Source of the DNA: an uncultured Mitsuokella sp.
GTDB lineage: Bacteria; Bacillota; Negativicutes; Selenomonadales; Selenomonadaceae
DNA: 40,089 nucleotides
Reading direction: 5' to 3'
Assembly: GCA_945877355.1 (NCBI GenBank)
Contig: CAMCRT010000013.1
Location: 1-40,089, forward strand
Part shown: positions 16,604-24,825 of the stretch, piece after piece
Layout of the letters: each line of letters opens with the position of its first letter
Numbering within the stretch: position 1 is the first letter of the stretch
The notes under the pieces: model-generated
What the model was told of the DNA's origin: nothing
The model's database searches: none
Seen by the model: the letters and a program-made list of their open reading frames with translations, nothing else
Program-made: the position numbers and the translations under genes

Positions 16604-18895
16604 TTATGCTTTCTTTTTCGCAGTCTTTTTCGTCTTCTTTGCCGCCTTCTCCGCAGCCTCCTGCTCTTCCCTTTCCTTCTTCGCATCGAGGCGCTTTTTG
16701 AGCTTTGCCAGCTCCTCATTTATCGGGTGGTCGATGCGGGTCTTGCAGGCATCGTTGGAGCAGTAGTCGAGGGTTCTGCCATTTTTATACCGGTGACGCA
16801 ACATGAAGGAGCCGCACTCGGGGCAGGTCTCCTTCTGGGGCGCATCCCAGGTGGTGTAGTCGCACTTCGGATAGTTCTCACAGCCGTAGAAGGCGCGGCC
16901 TCGGCGGGACTTGCGCTCCACGATCTCGCCGCCGCACTTCGGGCACTTGACCCCCGTCTTCTTCAGCAGAGGCTTCGTATTGCGGCACTCAGGGAAGCCC
17001 GGGCAGGCCAGGAACTTGCCATAGCGGCCCTGCTTCACCACCATCATGCGGCCGCAGAGGTCACAGGGCACATCGGAGACCTCCACCGGGAGCTCCACCT
17101 GTCCGATGGCCTCGTCCGCCTTCTCGATGGTCTCCTCAAAGGGGCCGTAGAAATTCTTGAGGAGCGCATTCTTCTCCATTTTGCCGTCCGCGATGGCATC
17201 CAGATCATTCTCCAGCTCCGCCGTGAACTTCACGTCGACGATGTTCTTGAAGTACTCCTCCAGCATGTCCACGACGATGAAACCCAGCTCCGTAGGCTGG
17301 AAGTGCTTGTCGATGCGCTGGACGTAGCCCCGGGCCTGGATGGTATCGATGATGGGCGCGTAGGTGCTGGGCCGGCCGATGTCCTTTTCCTCCAGGGTCT
17401 TGACGATGGAGGCATCGTTGTAGCGAGGTGGCGGCTCCGTGAAGTGCTGCTGGGGAAGGACCTTCTCCAGCTTCAGCGCATCCCCTTCCTTGAGATCTGG
17501 CAGGATGACGTCCTTTTCTTTCTTCGTCACGTCCGCCCCGGCGTAGACAGCCGTAAAGCCGGCGAACTTCAGCGTGGAGCCCGCTGCCCGCAGGGTAAAG
17601 CGGCCCGCGCCGATGGTGATGGTGAGGGTATCGTAGATGGCAGGCGTCATCTGGCTCGCCATGAAGCGCTGCCAGATAAGGGTGTAGAGCTTCAGCTGAT
17701 CCTTGTCGAGATACTTTTCCACCGCCTCCGGCGTCAGGGCTACATTCGTGGGGCGGATGCCCTCATGGGCGTCCTGGGCCTTCTTGCCAGCGGCGTAGAT
17801 ATTCGGCTTATCCGGCACGTACTCTTTGCCAAAGTTCTCCAGCAGGTAGCTCTTTGCCTCCCCCTGGGCCAGCTCCGAGATGCGGGTGGAGTCCGTGCGC
17901 ATGTAGGTGATGAGACCGGTGGCGCCGTGCTTCCCGAGATCCACGCCCTCATAGAGCTGCTGGGCCAGCATCATGGTGCGGCGGGAGGTAAAGCCGAGCT
18001 TTCGCGCGGCATCCTGCTGCAGGGAGCTGGTGGTAAAGGGAGGGGCAGGACGGCGGCGACGCTCGCTGCGCTTCACCGTGTCCACCGCAAAGGAGGAGGC
18101 CGCAAGGTCTTTGGCCACCTTCTCTGCCGCCTTCTTGTCCCCGAGGGTCGTTGTCTTGTCGGTGGTGATCTTCTCCCCATCGATGGTCAGGAGTTCCGCG
18201 TCAAACATGGGGCTCTTGCCCTGGCGAAGCTTCACCCCTATCGTCCAGTATTCCACGGACTTGAAGACCATGATTTCCTTTTCCCGGTCGCATATCAGGC
18301 GCACTGTCACGGACTGGACGCGGCCGGCGGAGAGGCCCTTGCGGACCTTGCGCCAGAGGAGCGGCGAGAGCTTGTAGCCCACGATGCGGTCCAGCATACG
18401 GCGGGCCTGCTGGGCGTCCACCTGATCCATGTCGATGTGGCGGGGATGCTTCACCGCCTCCTGGATGGCGGGCTTCGTGATCTCATTGAAGACGATGCGG
18501 CAGTCCGAGTCCAGGGGCACATCGAGGATGTGGGCCAGATGCCATGCGATGGCCTCCCCCTCCCGGTCCGGGTCGCTGGCGAGATAGACGTGCTCCGCGT
18601 TCTTCGCGTCCTTCTTCAGAGCCTTTATGAGGTCGCCCTTGCCGCGGATATTGATGTACTTCGGCTCGAAGTCATGGTCCACATCGATGCCGAACTGGCT
18701 CTTCGGGAGGTCGCGCAGGTGGCCCATGGAGGCGCGCACCATGTATTTGCGGCCCAGATACTTCTCGATGGTCTTCGCCTTGGCCGGCGACTCCACCACC
18801 ACGAGGCTGCGCTTTGGCGCCGCCTTTTTCTTTGCTGCTGCTTTCGCATTCTTCGTGGTCTTAGCTGTCGTCTTCGTGGTTTTCGTGGCTGCCAA
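16604..18895 (-). CDS. topA: DNA topoisomerase I (type IA)
   Basis: TopA relaxes negative supercoils through a 5'-phosphotyrosine intermediate. The start chosen is TTG at 18895 (GGGAG 7 bases upstream, 4 bases after the dprA stop), giving 763 residues. A Lys/Ala/Thr-rich N-terminal tail of about 27 residues precedes the Toprim domain (RSLVVVESPAKAKTIEKYLG; LASDPDREGEAIAWHLA). The catalytic Tyr is in GLITYMRTDSTRISEL. Three C-terminal zinc ribbons follow (CDLCGR, CPKCGGE, CPECGSF, each with a second Cys pair), then a Lys/Ala tail. Both basic tails probably add DNA contacts. It is co-transcribed with dprA and trmFO. Confidence 0.96.
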   Translation of the reverse strand: MAATKTTKTTAKTTKNAKAAAKKKAAPKRSLVVVESPAKAKTIEKYLGRKYMVRASMGHLRDLPKSQFGIDVDHDFEPKYINIRGKGDLIKALKKDAKNAEHVYLASDPDREGEAIAWHLAHILDVPLDSDCRIVFNEITKPAIQEAVKHPRHIDMDQVDAQQARRMLDRIVGYKLSPLLWRKVRKGLSAGRVQSVTVRLICDREKEIMVFKSVEYWTIGVKLRQGKSPMFDAELLTIDGEKITTDKTTTLGDKKAAEKVAKDLAASSFAVDTVKRSERRRRPAPPFTTSSLQQDAARKLGFTSRRTMMLAQQLYEGVDLGKHGATGLITYMRTDSTRISELAQGEAKSYLLENFGKEYVPDKPNIYAAGKKAQDAHEGIRPTNVALTPEAVEKYLDKDQLKLYTLIWQRFMASQMTPAIYDTLTITIGAGRFTLRAAGSTLKFAGFTAVYAGADVTKKEKDVILPDLKEGDALKLEKVLPQQHFTEPPPRYNDASIVKTLEEKDIGRPSTYAPIIDTIQARGYVQRIDKHFQPTELGFIVVDMLEEYFKNIVDVKFTAELENDLDAIADGKMEKNALLKNFYGPFEETIEKADEAIGQVELPVEVSDVPCDLCGRMMVVKQGRYGKFLACPGFPECRNTKPLLKKTGVKCPKCGGEIVERKSRRGRAFYGCENYPKCDYTTWDAPQKETCPECGSFMLRHRYKNGRTLDYCSNDACKTRIDHPINEELAKLKKRLDAKKEREEQEAAEKAAKKTKKTAKKKA

Positions 18896-18899
18896 GCGC

Positions 18900-20003
18900 T
18901 CACTCCCTTTCTGCACGCCTGTATTCGTGCAATACATTCTGTATGATGAGGCCGTCCATCTCCATTTGGAGCAGGAGGACCGATAGATTTGCGATTTCGC
19001 CATCCGGCAGGCTCAAGAGGATCTCGTCCATGGAAAGCGGGCGGTCGAAGGAAAGCACCTGGTAGACCTTCCTCGCCTCCGGCGAGAGCTTCTTCCGACG
19101 CCTCGGCTTCTCCTCTGGCTGAAGGCCATAGTCCACCAGGATATCCGCCGCCTCCGTCACGAGCTTTGCGCCCTGCTGGATCAGGTGATTCGTCCCCCGA
19201 CACATTTCCGAGAGGACGCTGCCGGGGATGGCGTAGATGTCCCGGTTTTCGCTGAGGGCCAGCTCCGCCGTGATGAGGGAGCCGGAGTGGCGCGCCGCCT
19301 CCACCACGAGGGTCCCCCGGGCAAGGCCGCTGATGATGCGGTTCCGGGCCGGGAAAAAGGCAGGCAGGGGATTCGTCCCAGGCGCGTACTCGGAGACGAT
19401 GGCGCCGCCAGAGTCAAGAATTTTGGCAAAGAGTCTCTTGTTCGTGGCGGGATAGGCCACATCGACGCCGCAGCCCAGGACGGCAATGGTCCTGCCGCCC
19501 TCCGCCTTGAGGGCGCCCTTGTGGGAGGCCGTGTCGATGCCGTAGGCGCCGCCACTGACCACCGTGAGGCCGGCGGCAGCGAGCTTCTCCCCAAAGTCCA
19601 GGGCCAGCGCCTCCCCATAGCCGCTCATGCGCCGGGCCCCCACCATGGCGATGCGGGGCGCCTCAGGCAAGAGCTCGCCCCGCACGTAGAGCACCACAGG
19701 CGGGTCGAATATCTCCCGCAGGAGCGAGGGATAGGCCGGGGAGTCAAAGGATATCACGCGGGCGCCAATGCGACCCGCGTCTTCTGCCAGCCGCTGTGGC
19801 AGCTCCGGCGATGCCTGGCGCAACTCCCGCAGGGCCGAGGCCACATTCTGCGGCAGATTCCCCAGCCGCCGAAGCTCCTCCACAGGCGCCGCCCAAAGCT
19901 CGCGAGGCGACAGACCGCTAGCAAGCAAAGCCTGCGCCCTACGGCTCCCGAGCCCCGGACACCGGGACAGCGCCGCCAGATAAAAAATTTCGTCCTGCTC
20001 CAC
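18900..20003 (-). CDS. dprA: DNA-processing protein DprA (Smf)
   Basis: DprA loads RecA on incoming single-stranded DNA during natural transformation. An N-terminal helix-hairpin-helix-like region is LAALSRCPGLGSRRAQALL. The Rossmann-like core follows, with VGARRMSGYGEALALDFG, VVSGGAYGIDTASHKGAL and GCGVDVAYPATNKRLF. A winged-helix domain (about 300-360) closes the protein. The preferred start is GTG at 20003, preceded by GGGAGGGGG at 7 bases, giving 367 residues. An in-frame ATG at 20027 has a closer but poorly spaced ribosome site and is a second choice. It heads the dprA-topA-trmFO-hslV-hslU unit. Confidence 0.94.
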   Translation of the reverse strand: MEQDEIFYLAALSRCPGLGSRRAQALLASGLSPRELWAAPVEELRRLGNLPQNVASALRELRQASPELPQRLAEDAGRIGARVISFDSPAYPSLLREIFDPPVVLYVRGELLPEAPRIAMVGARRMSGYGEALALDFGEKLAAAGLTVVSGGAYGIDTASHKGALKAEGGRTIAVLGCGVDVAYPATNKRLFAKILDSGGAIVSEYAPGTNPLPAFFPARNRIISGLARGTLVVEAARHSGSLITAELALSENRDIYAIPGSVLSEMCRGTNHLIQQGAKLVTEAADILVDYGLQPEEKPRRRKKLSPEARKVYQVLSFDRPLSMDEILLSLPDGEIANLSVLLLQMEMDGLIIQNVLHEYRRAERE

Positions 20004-20037
20004 AGCATCACCCCCTCCCGAAAACATTTTCCTTCCT

Positions 20038-20066
20038 ATCATACTGAAAAAAAATGGAAATTGCAA
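20038..20066 (-). promoter_or_regulatory. Promoter of dprA-topA-trmFO-hslVU
   Basis: Minus-strand TTGCAA (20061-20066) and TATGAT (20038-20043) are 17 bases apart, matching the housekeeping consensus at 4-5 of 6 positions each. The gap before dprA is AT-rich and follows a terminator. Confidence 0.6.
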
Positions 20067-20105
20067 TAAGGCGAATATGCCTTTCAGCTTCTCGGTCATC
20101 TGCAT

Positions 20106-20143
20106 ATAAAAAGACTGCCTCAGTCTTACTGAATGACAGTCTT
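20106..20143 (-). terminator. Terminator after the DUF4160 gene
   Basis: Minus-strand AAGACTG and CAGTCTT close a stem that continues inward as TTCAGT/ACTGAG with a small bulge, then TTTTTA follows. It lies just after the DUF4160 stop and isolates the two-gene cassette from dprA. Confidence 0.75.
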
Positions 20144-20149
20144 ATGGCT

Positions 20150-20410
20150 TCAAAGTTTCCCGAAATGCTGATACCAAGAAAATACAATACTTTCCCTATT
20201 GGCTGCAATACCCTTTAGCAGACGGTTCAAGTCTTTTGCTGGAATCTCACTTCGATTGTGTGCTACGATTGGGTTTCCATCGGGTGGAATCCATATTTTC
20301 GTTGCATTGGGCGTCGGAACGCCCTTGCATACATGCACATGTACAGGCTCTCCCTCTTCGTTTGACCAGAAGAAAATTCGATACCCGAGCAAATCACCCC
20401 ACGTCGGCAA
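20150..20410 (-). CDS. DUF4160-domain small protein
   Basis: An 86-residue protein of unknown function. It has the DUF4160 pattern: an aromatic N-terminal strand (LGYRIFFWSNEEGEPVHVHV), then PNATKIWIPPDGNP and a helical KDLNRLLKGI segment. DUF4160 proteins are often encoded beside a second small protein in mobile, toxin-antitoxin-like cassettes; a function has not been shown. The start is TTG at 20410, supported by GGAG 6 bases upstream and by the family-typical Met-Pro opening. It overlaps the upstream gene by 17 bases, so the two are translated together. A terminator follows at once. Confidence 0.8.
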   Translation of the reverse strand: MPTWGDLLGYRIFFWSNEEGEPVHVHVCKGVPTPNATKIWIPPDGNPIVAHNRSEIPAKDLNRLLKGIAANRESIVFSWYQHFGKL

Positions 20411-20672
20411 CGATCTCTCCGTCCTCTCTTGCGATTTCCCAGATAAGCGCGCTGTTGTTCAGGACAAAGGTGGAAAGCTTCTGCTGCTCTTCCTCGGAGA
20501 AGCCTGTGCATTTCGTGCAGGTGATGCTCGGCAAAAGGAACTCTGCCACATCGGTGTCCTGCTCACGGGCACGCTCCATGTGGACGAGAATACTATCTCC
20601 CATCGTAGCCGACTGGTGAATATCCGAAAATGTCGTAACAATATTATCTATTGTGCTGTAATAATGCTTCAT
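20394..20672 (-). CDS. Hypothetical small protein, partner of the DUF4160 gene
   Basis: A 92-residue acidic protein that I do not recognise. Visible features are two cysteines in ITCTKCTGF, and a C-terminal half with EEEQQKLSTFVLNNSALIWE and a short acidic end. There is no signal peptide or membrane segment. Its last 17 bases overlap the DUF4160 gene. The pair lies alone between truA and dprA, closed by its own terminator. By position it could be the antitoxin- or partner-like half of a two-gene module, or a DUF2442 analogue, but no DUF2442 sequence pattern was seen. Its status as a real gene is supported by the overlap and by the lack of a competing frame. Confidence 0.7.
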   Translation of the reverse strand: MKHYYSTIDNIVTTFSDIHQSATMGDSILVHMERAREQDTDVAEFLLPSITCTKCTGFSEEEQQKLSTFVLNNSALIWEIAREDGEIVADVG

Positions 20673-20769
20673 GTCCGTTGCCTCCCATCCTGTTTTTCAG
20701 CTTTTCCTCTTAATACTACACTTGATATTTTATCACACACGTTCCTTTCTCGCTAGAAAAAGATTTCCC

Positions 20770-21561
20770 CTAGCAGAAAAGCGGTATATCATAGCAGACC
20801 TCCAGCAGGTACAGGCCCTGGGCTGGGGCTGTTGGGCTGGCTTTTTGGCGGTCTTTTGCCGCTAGGATCTGGCGGAAGTCTTCTACTGTCAGGCGGCCTT
20901 TGCCGACGTTTGCCAGTGTGCCCACGAGGTTTCGGACCATGTGGTAGAGAAAGCCGCTGCCGTGGATGCGGATTGTGATGTCCTCCCCCTCCTCCTTTAG
21001 CTCCGCCTCATACATGGTGCGGATGGGGCTCATGGGCTTGCCGCCGGCGGCGCGGAAGGAGGAAAAGTCATGGGTGCCTTCGATTTCCCTTAGGGCCTCT
21101 CGCATGGCGCGGGTATCAAGAGGCTCCCGCACGTGCCAGGCGTAGCGGACCTTCATGGGATCCGGGGTACTGTCCTGATGAATGCGATAAAGGTACGTCT
21201 TGCTGCGGGCGCTGTGGCGGGTGCTGAAGTCTCTGGGGGCCTCGGCGGCAGCTTTCACCACGATATCGTCGGGCAGGAGGCTGTTGGCGGCTCGGACGAT
21301 GTTTTCCACTGGAATCCTGCCATCGGTGAAGAAGTTCACTACCTGTCCGTAGGCGTGGACGCCTGCGTCCGTGCGGCCGGCGGCAGCGAGCTCTATGGTA
21401 TCGCCAAAAATCACGGAGAGCCGTTTCTCCAACACATTGGCGACAGCGACGACGGGGGGCGATTGCCGCTGGAAGCCGTGGTAGGCGGTGCCGTCATAGG
21501 CGATTTTCAGGGCGATGTTCCGCGCCCGCGCCTTCATTTCCTCTTTGTTTTCCTGTCTCAT
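20770..21561 (-). CDS. truA: tRNA pseudouridine(38-40) synthase TruA
   Basis: TruA converts uridines 38-40 in tRNA anticodon arms to pseudouridine. The catalytic Asp is in AAGRTDAGVHAYGQV. Other family segments are NIALKIAYDGTAYHGFQRQ at the N-terminus and GSGFLYHMVRNLVGTLANVG. The start is ATG 21561 (MRQENKE), with GGAG 6 bases upstream, giving 263 residues. A further in-frame ATG (MKARAR) is possible but has a crowded ribosome site. It is separated from lysS by an inverted-repeat element and a long hairpin, so it is probably transcribed on its own. Confidence 0.95.
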   Translation of the reverse strand: MRQENKEEMKARARNIALKIAYDGTAYHGFQRQSPPVVAVANVLEKRLSVIFGDTIELAAAGRTDAGVHAYGQVVNFFTDGRIPVENIVRAANSLLPDDIVVKAAAEAPRDFSTRHSARSKTYLYRIHQDSTPDPMKVRYAWHVREPLDTRAMREALREIEGTHDFSSFRAAGGKPMSPIRTMYEAELKEEGEDITIRIHGSGFLYHMVRNLVGTLANVGKGRLTVEDFRQILAAKDRQKASPTAPAQGLYLLEVCYDIPLFC

Positions 21562-21579
21562 ATTTTCTCCATATACGCG

Positions 21580-21620
21580 AATGAGGCTGTGATGAAACAC
21601 AAGTTCATCACAGCCTCATT
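21580..21620. repeat. 17-bp perfect hairpin upstream of truA
   Basis: AATGAGGCTGTGATGAA (21580-21596) and its exact reverse complement (21604-21620) flank a 7-base loop. On the plus strand TTTATT follows, on the minus strand none, so it would terminate plus-strand transcripts best. It lies within 20 bases of the truA start codon and could shape the truA leader, or end lysS transcripts inefficiently. Confidence 0.7.
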
Positions 21621-21663
21621 TTATTAGCTGACGGATATTCTGCGAACCACCACTGCCAGCATC

Positions 21664-21840
21664 AAGACTCCCTCCGACACGCTGCGCGCGCCACCTCCCT
21701 CTAGAGGGAGGTATTCGCCCGTCCGCAACTTCTCAAAAACACATACGAGCCTTATCGAAGTACCATCCCATTGCGAAACTAGGAGATACGACTTATCCCC
21801 CTCCAGAGGGGGATGGCCCGTCAGGGTCAGGGGGAGTCTG
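21664..21840. repeat. Intergenic inverted-repeat (MITE-like) element
   Basis: This 177-base piece fills most of the 334-base gene-free gap between lysS and truA. Its ends are imperfect inverted copies: both arms start with AGACTCCC-type sequence and lead to a CCAYCYCCCTC-type palindrome. The left arm contains CCTCCCTCTAGAGGGAGG (21694-21711), a perfect 18-base palindrome. The right arm contains TCCCCCTC-CA-GAGGGGGA (21796-21813). No open reading frame of note lies inside. The shape suggests a small non-autonomous repeat of the kind scattered between genes. No second copy is present in this window. Confidence 0.55.
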
Positions 21841-21895
21841 CGAGGCTGATGTCATACGACTGAAGGACGGGGCTATCTTTTCCCCATTTAGTTCC

Positions 21896-23404
21896 TTACT
21901 CCTCAATGGGCTTCATGGTTGGGAAGAAGAGGACGTCGCGGATGGAGGCGGAGTCGGTCAGGAGCATGACGAGGCGGTCGATGCCGATGCCGACGCCGCT
22001 CGTGGGCGGCAGGCCGTACTCCATGGCCGTGATGTAGTCCCGATCCATGGCGTGGGCCTCGTCGTCGCCGGCCTCCCGCTGCTTAAGCTGATCCAAGAAT
22101 CGGCCCTCCTGGTCGATGGGGTCATTGAGCTCCGTGAAGCCATTGGCCAGCTCCCGGCCGTAGATGAAGAACTCGAACCGGTCCGTGATGCGCGGATCCT
22201 GGGCATTTCTCTTGGCGAGCGGCGAAATCTCCGTCGGGTGGTTCGTGATGAAGGTGGGCTGGATGAGCGTCTCCTCCACCTTCGCCTCGAAGGCCTGGTT
22301 CAGGATGCCGCCGATACCGTGGCGATCCTCATAGGTGACATCGATGGATTTGGCGCGCTTCCTTGCCTCCTCCACCGTTTTGCAGGCGAGGAAGTCCACA
22401 CCCGTGGCCTCCTTGACCGCGTCATTCATGGAGATGCGGCGGACCTTTGCCAGGTCGATTTCCGTGCCCTGATAGTTGATGGTCGTCGTGCCCAGGACCG
22501 TCTTTGCTGCGTTCAGCAGGATGCCCTCCGTGATGTCCATGGTGTCCGTGTAGTCGGCGTAGGCCTGGTAGAACTCAATGGTGGTGAACTCCGGATTGTG
22601 GCGCACGTCCATGCCCTCGTTGCGGAAGACGCGGCCCAGCTCATAGACCCGGTCGAGGCCGCCGATGACGAGGCGCTTCAGGGGAAGCTCCGTGGCGATG
22701 CGGAGATACAGGTCGATGTCGAGGGCATTGTGGTGGGTGATGAAGGGGCGGGCCGCCGCGCCGCCGGCGATGGTCTGGAGCACCGGCGTCTCCACCTCCA
22801 GATAGTCCATGGCATCGAGATAGCTGCGGACGGACTGGATGATGCGGGTGCGCTTCCGGAAGGTCTCCCGGACCTCCGGGTTCATGATGAGGTCGAGATA
22901 GCGCTGGCGATAGCGCATGTCCACATCCTTGAGCCCGTGGAACTTCTCCGGCAGGGGCCGCAGGGACTTGGAGAGCAGTGTGAAGTCGTCCACGCGGACG
23001 GTGATCTCCCCGCGGCGGGTCTTGAAGACCGTGCCGTGGATGCCGATGATGTCACCGATATCGAGGCGGCGGAACTCCTCCTTATACTTCTCCTCCCCCA
23101 GCACATCCAGCTTGAAGTAGACCTGGATGTCCCCCTTCCGGTCGCGGAGCGTCGCAAACGAGGCCTTGCCGTGGCCGCGAATCGCCATGAGGCGGCCTGC
23201 CACCTTCACCTCGCCGCCTTCCTCGTCCTCCACGAGGTGGGCGTACTGGGTCTTGATATCCGTCGAGAAGTCGCCGGCCTCGAAGCGATGGCCGAAGGGC
23301 TCCACGCCCCGGGCCTTGAAGGCCTCCATCTTCTCGCGGCGGACGCGGATCATCTCATTTTCGTCCTGGGGAGCCTCCGGGGCTCCATTCTTTTCCTTTG
23401 CCAT
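21896..23404 (-). CDS. lysS: Lysyl-tRNA synthetase, class II
   Basis: LysS charges tRNA-Lys. The N-terminal OB-fold anticodon domain (about residues 45-160) contains [20 protein letters not shown]. The class II core shows motif 1 around [16 protein letters not shown], motif 2 [19 protein letters not shown], and motif 3 [15 protein letters not shown] near the end. The preferred start is ATG 23404 (MAKEK), giving 502 residues with GGAG 12 bases upstream. A TTG at 23422, directly after the greA stop, would add six residues. It is co-transcribed with greA from a consensus promoter. Confidence 0.97.
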   Translation of the reverse strand: MAKEKNGAPEAPQDENEMIRVRREKMEAFKARGVEPFGHRFEAGDFSTDIKTQYAHLVEDEEGGEVKVAGRLMAIRGHGKASFATLRDRKGDIQVYFKLDVLGEEKYKEEFRRLDIGDIIGIHGTVFKTRRGEITVRVDDFTLLSKSLRPLPEKFHGLKDVDMRYRQRYLDLIMNPEVRETFRKRTRIIQSVRSYLDAMDYLEVETPVLQTIAGGAAARPFITHHNALDIDLYLRIATELPLKRLVIGGLDRVYELGRVFRNEGMDVRHNPEFTTIEFYQAYADYTDTMDITEGILLNAAKTVLGTTTINYQGTEIDLAKVRRISMNDAVKEATGVDFLACKTVEEARKRAKSIDVTYEDRHGIGGILNQAFEAKVEETLIQPTFITNHPTEISPLAKRNAQDPRITDRFEFFIYGRELANGFTELNDPIDQEGRFLDQLKQREAGDDEAHAMDRDYITAMEYGLPPTSGVGIGIDRLVMLLTDSASIRDVLFFPTMKPIEE

Positions 23405-23422
23405 TCTTTTATATTGCTCCAA

Positions 23423-23896
23423 TCAGCTCATGATTTCGAGAATTTCATACTGGATATTGCCTGCCGGTGCCTTGACCGTGATGCTGCTGCCGCTCTTCTG
23501 ACCGAGAAGCGCCTGGCCGAGGGGCGATTCATTGGAAATCTTTCCCTCGTCCGGATCCGCCTCGGTGGAGCCCACGAGCATGAAGGTCTCCTCCTCGTCG
23601 AACTCCACGTCCTTCACCCGGACCTTGCTGCCCATCTGAACCACATCGCCGGCGCCGGCCTGGATGATGTGGGAGTTGCGAACCTTTGCCTCGAGATCCT
23701 GGATCTCGCCCTCGAGGAAGGCCTGCTCGTTCTTCGCATCATCGTACTCGGAGTTTTCGGAGAGGTCGCCCAGGGCGATGGCCGCCTTCAGGCGCTCTGC
23801 GATCTCGATACGGCGGACGCTTTTGAGGTAGTTGAGTTTTTCGACGAGTTTATTATAGCCCTCTTCGGTCAGCATGACCTTCTTGGAGTCTTCCAT
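23423..23896 (-). CDS. greA: Transcription elongation factor GreA
   Basis: GreA rescues backtracked RNA polymerase by stimulating transcript cleavage. The N-terminal coiled coil includes MLTEEGYNKLVEKLNYLK and the tip signature GDLSENSEYDDAKNEQAFLE. The C-terminal FKBP-like domain ends with NESPLGQALLGQKSGSSITV. The start is ATG 23896, with AAGGGG 8 bases upstream, giving 157 residues. A frame extending to 23989 would begin inside the promoter and is rejected. lysS follows with no gap, a pairing common in Firmicutes. Confidence 0.97.
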   Translation of the reverse strand: MEDSKKVMLTEEGYNKLVEKLNYLKSVRRIEIAERLKAAIALGDLSENSEYDDAKNEQAFLEGEIQDLEAKVRNSHIIQAGAGDVVQMGSKVRVKDVEFDEEETFMLVGSTEADPDEGKISNESPLGQALLGQKSGSSITVKAPAGNIQYEILEIMS

Positions 23897-23954
23897 GGTT
23901 ACAGCCCCTTTTTCTGATAGGTAATTCCGCCCGATAGCAGGCGTCTTATGCATT

Positions 23955-24221
23955 CTATTCATTATAGGAAGTTTGGCTCCCCTTGTCAATGAGGGCCTCC
24001 TTCCGCGGTCGGGAAAGCTTCTTGATGGCCGCCTCCCGCTTCAGTGCCTCCTGCTTCGTGGCGAAGGATTCAAAATAGACGAGATGGACAGGCAGCCGCC
24101 CCCGGGTGTACTTGGCACCATGGCCCTCGTTATGGGCCTTGAGGCGCTTTTCGAGGTCATTTGTCCAGCCCGTGTAGAGCGTGCCGTCGGCGCACTCCAG
24201 GATGTAGGTGTAGGCACCCAT
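23955..24221 (-). CDS. GIY-YIG endonuclease superfamily protein (YhbQ/UPF0213-like)
   Basis: An 88-residue single-domain protein. The GIY-YIG core appears as [20 protein letters not shown], with the conserved Arg in LEKRLKAHN, a His/Lys/Tyr-containing segment ([10 protein letters not shown]) and Glu in [14 protein letters not shown]. Stand-alone members of this family are common; their cellular role is poorly known, although DNA-nicking activity has been reported for some. The ATG overlaps the stop of the cyclophilin gene (ATGA), so it is translationally coupled. Its 3' end contains the greA promoter. Confidence 0.9.
   Translation of the reverse strand: MGAYTYILECADGTLYTGWTNDLEKRLKAHNEGHGAKYTRGRLPVHLVYFESFATKQEALKREAAIKKLSRPRKEALIDKGSQTSYNE
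23961..23989 (-). promoter_or_regulatory. Perfect-consensus promoter of greA-lysS
   Basis: Minus-strand TTGACA (23984-23989), 17 bases, TATAAT (23961-23966): an exact match to the vegetative sigma-70/sigma-A consensus. The -35 lies inside the last codons of the GIY-YIG gene. The -10 is about 65 bases before the greA start codon. Confidence 0.9.
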
Positions 24222-24802
24222 CACTCCGCTTCTTTGATCTCGATGTGCTTGATGACCACATCCTTGAGCGGACGGTCGGCCGGATTCGTATCCACCTTGC
24301 CGATCTTACGCACCACGTCCATGCCCTTCGTCACTTTGCCGAAGATGGTGTGCTTTCCATTGAGCCAGTCCGTCGCGGCCAGTGTGATGAAGAACTGGCT
24401 GCCGCCCGTGTGGGGCAGGCCCGTATTCGCCATGGCGAGGATGCCCTCTCCGTCAAAGCGCAGATCATCCACGAACTCATCCTCGATGGTGTAGCCGGGG
24501 CCGCCGGTGCCTGTGCCCGTCGGGTCGCCACCCTGGATCATGAAGCCATCGATGACCCGATGGAAGATGACACCATCGTAGAAGCCCTTATTGGCAAGGT
24601 CGATAAAATTCTTTACCGTAATCGGCGTCTTGTCGTCATAGAGGGCGATCTCAAAATCCCCCAGGCTCGTCTGGAATACTGCAATATGGTTTGCCATCGT
24701 TGTCGTTTCTCCTTCGTCGTGTCCTTCGTCTGCAGCTGCTGCCATACAACCCGTCGTTGCAAAAACAAGCAGCACAAACGCCAAGCATAATAGCCTTTTC
24801 AT
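24221..24802 (-). CDS. Cyclophilin-type peptidyl-prolyl cis-trans isomerase with signal peptide
   Basis: Catalyses proline isomerisation during protein folding. An N-terminal hydrophobic signal ([19 protein letters not shown]) ends in a weak lipobox-like TTGC, so it may be a lipoprotein or a cleaved secreted protein. The cyclophilin core has [42 protein letters not shown] and the Trp in [15 protein letters not shown]. From ATG 24802 it is 193 residues; a GTG at 24811 with GGAG close by adds three. A second ATG at residue 36 (MANHIAVFQ) has AAGGAG 11 bases upstream and could give a cytosolic form. It is coupled to the GIY-YIG gene. Confidence 0.93.
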   Translation of the reverse strand: MKRLLCLAFVLLVFATTGCMAAAADEGHDEGETTTMANHIAVFQTSLGDFEIALYDDKTPITVKNFIDLANKGFYDGVIFHRVIDGFMIQGGDPTGTGTGGPGYTIEDEFVDDLRFDGEGILAMANTGLPHTGGSQFFITLAATDWLNGKHTIFGKVTKGMDVVRKIGKVDTNPADRPLKDVVIKHIEIKEAE

Positions 24803-24825
24803 TATACCCACTCAACTCCCATCTT

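Noticed and set aside
16253-18946. A plus-strand open frame of nearly 900 codons opposite topA and trmFO
   Set aside because: It is the complement of genes with strong GC-rich codon bias. The translation is Leu/Gly/His/Arg-rich with no motifs, and the minus-strand genes are certain.
20673-20769. Promoter search upstream of the DUF4160 cassette
   Set aside because: TAAAAT-like -10 sequences exist but no acceptable -35 lies 16-18 bases upstream, so none is reported.
22052-23917. A plus-strand open frame of 621 codons opposite lysS and greA
   Set aside because: Complementary-strand shadow of two well-conserved genes with no recognisable domain.
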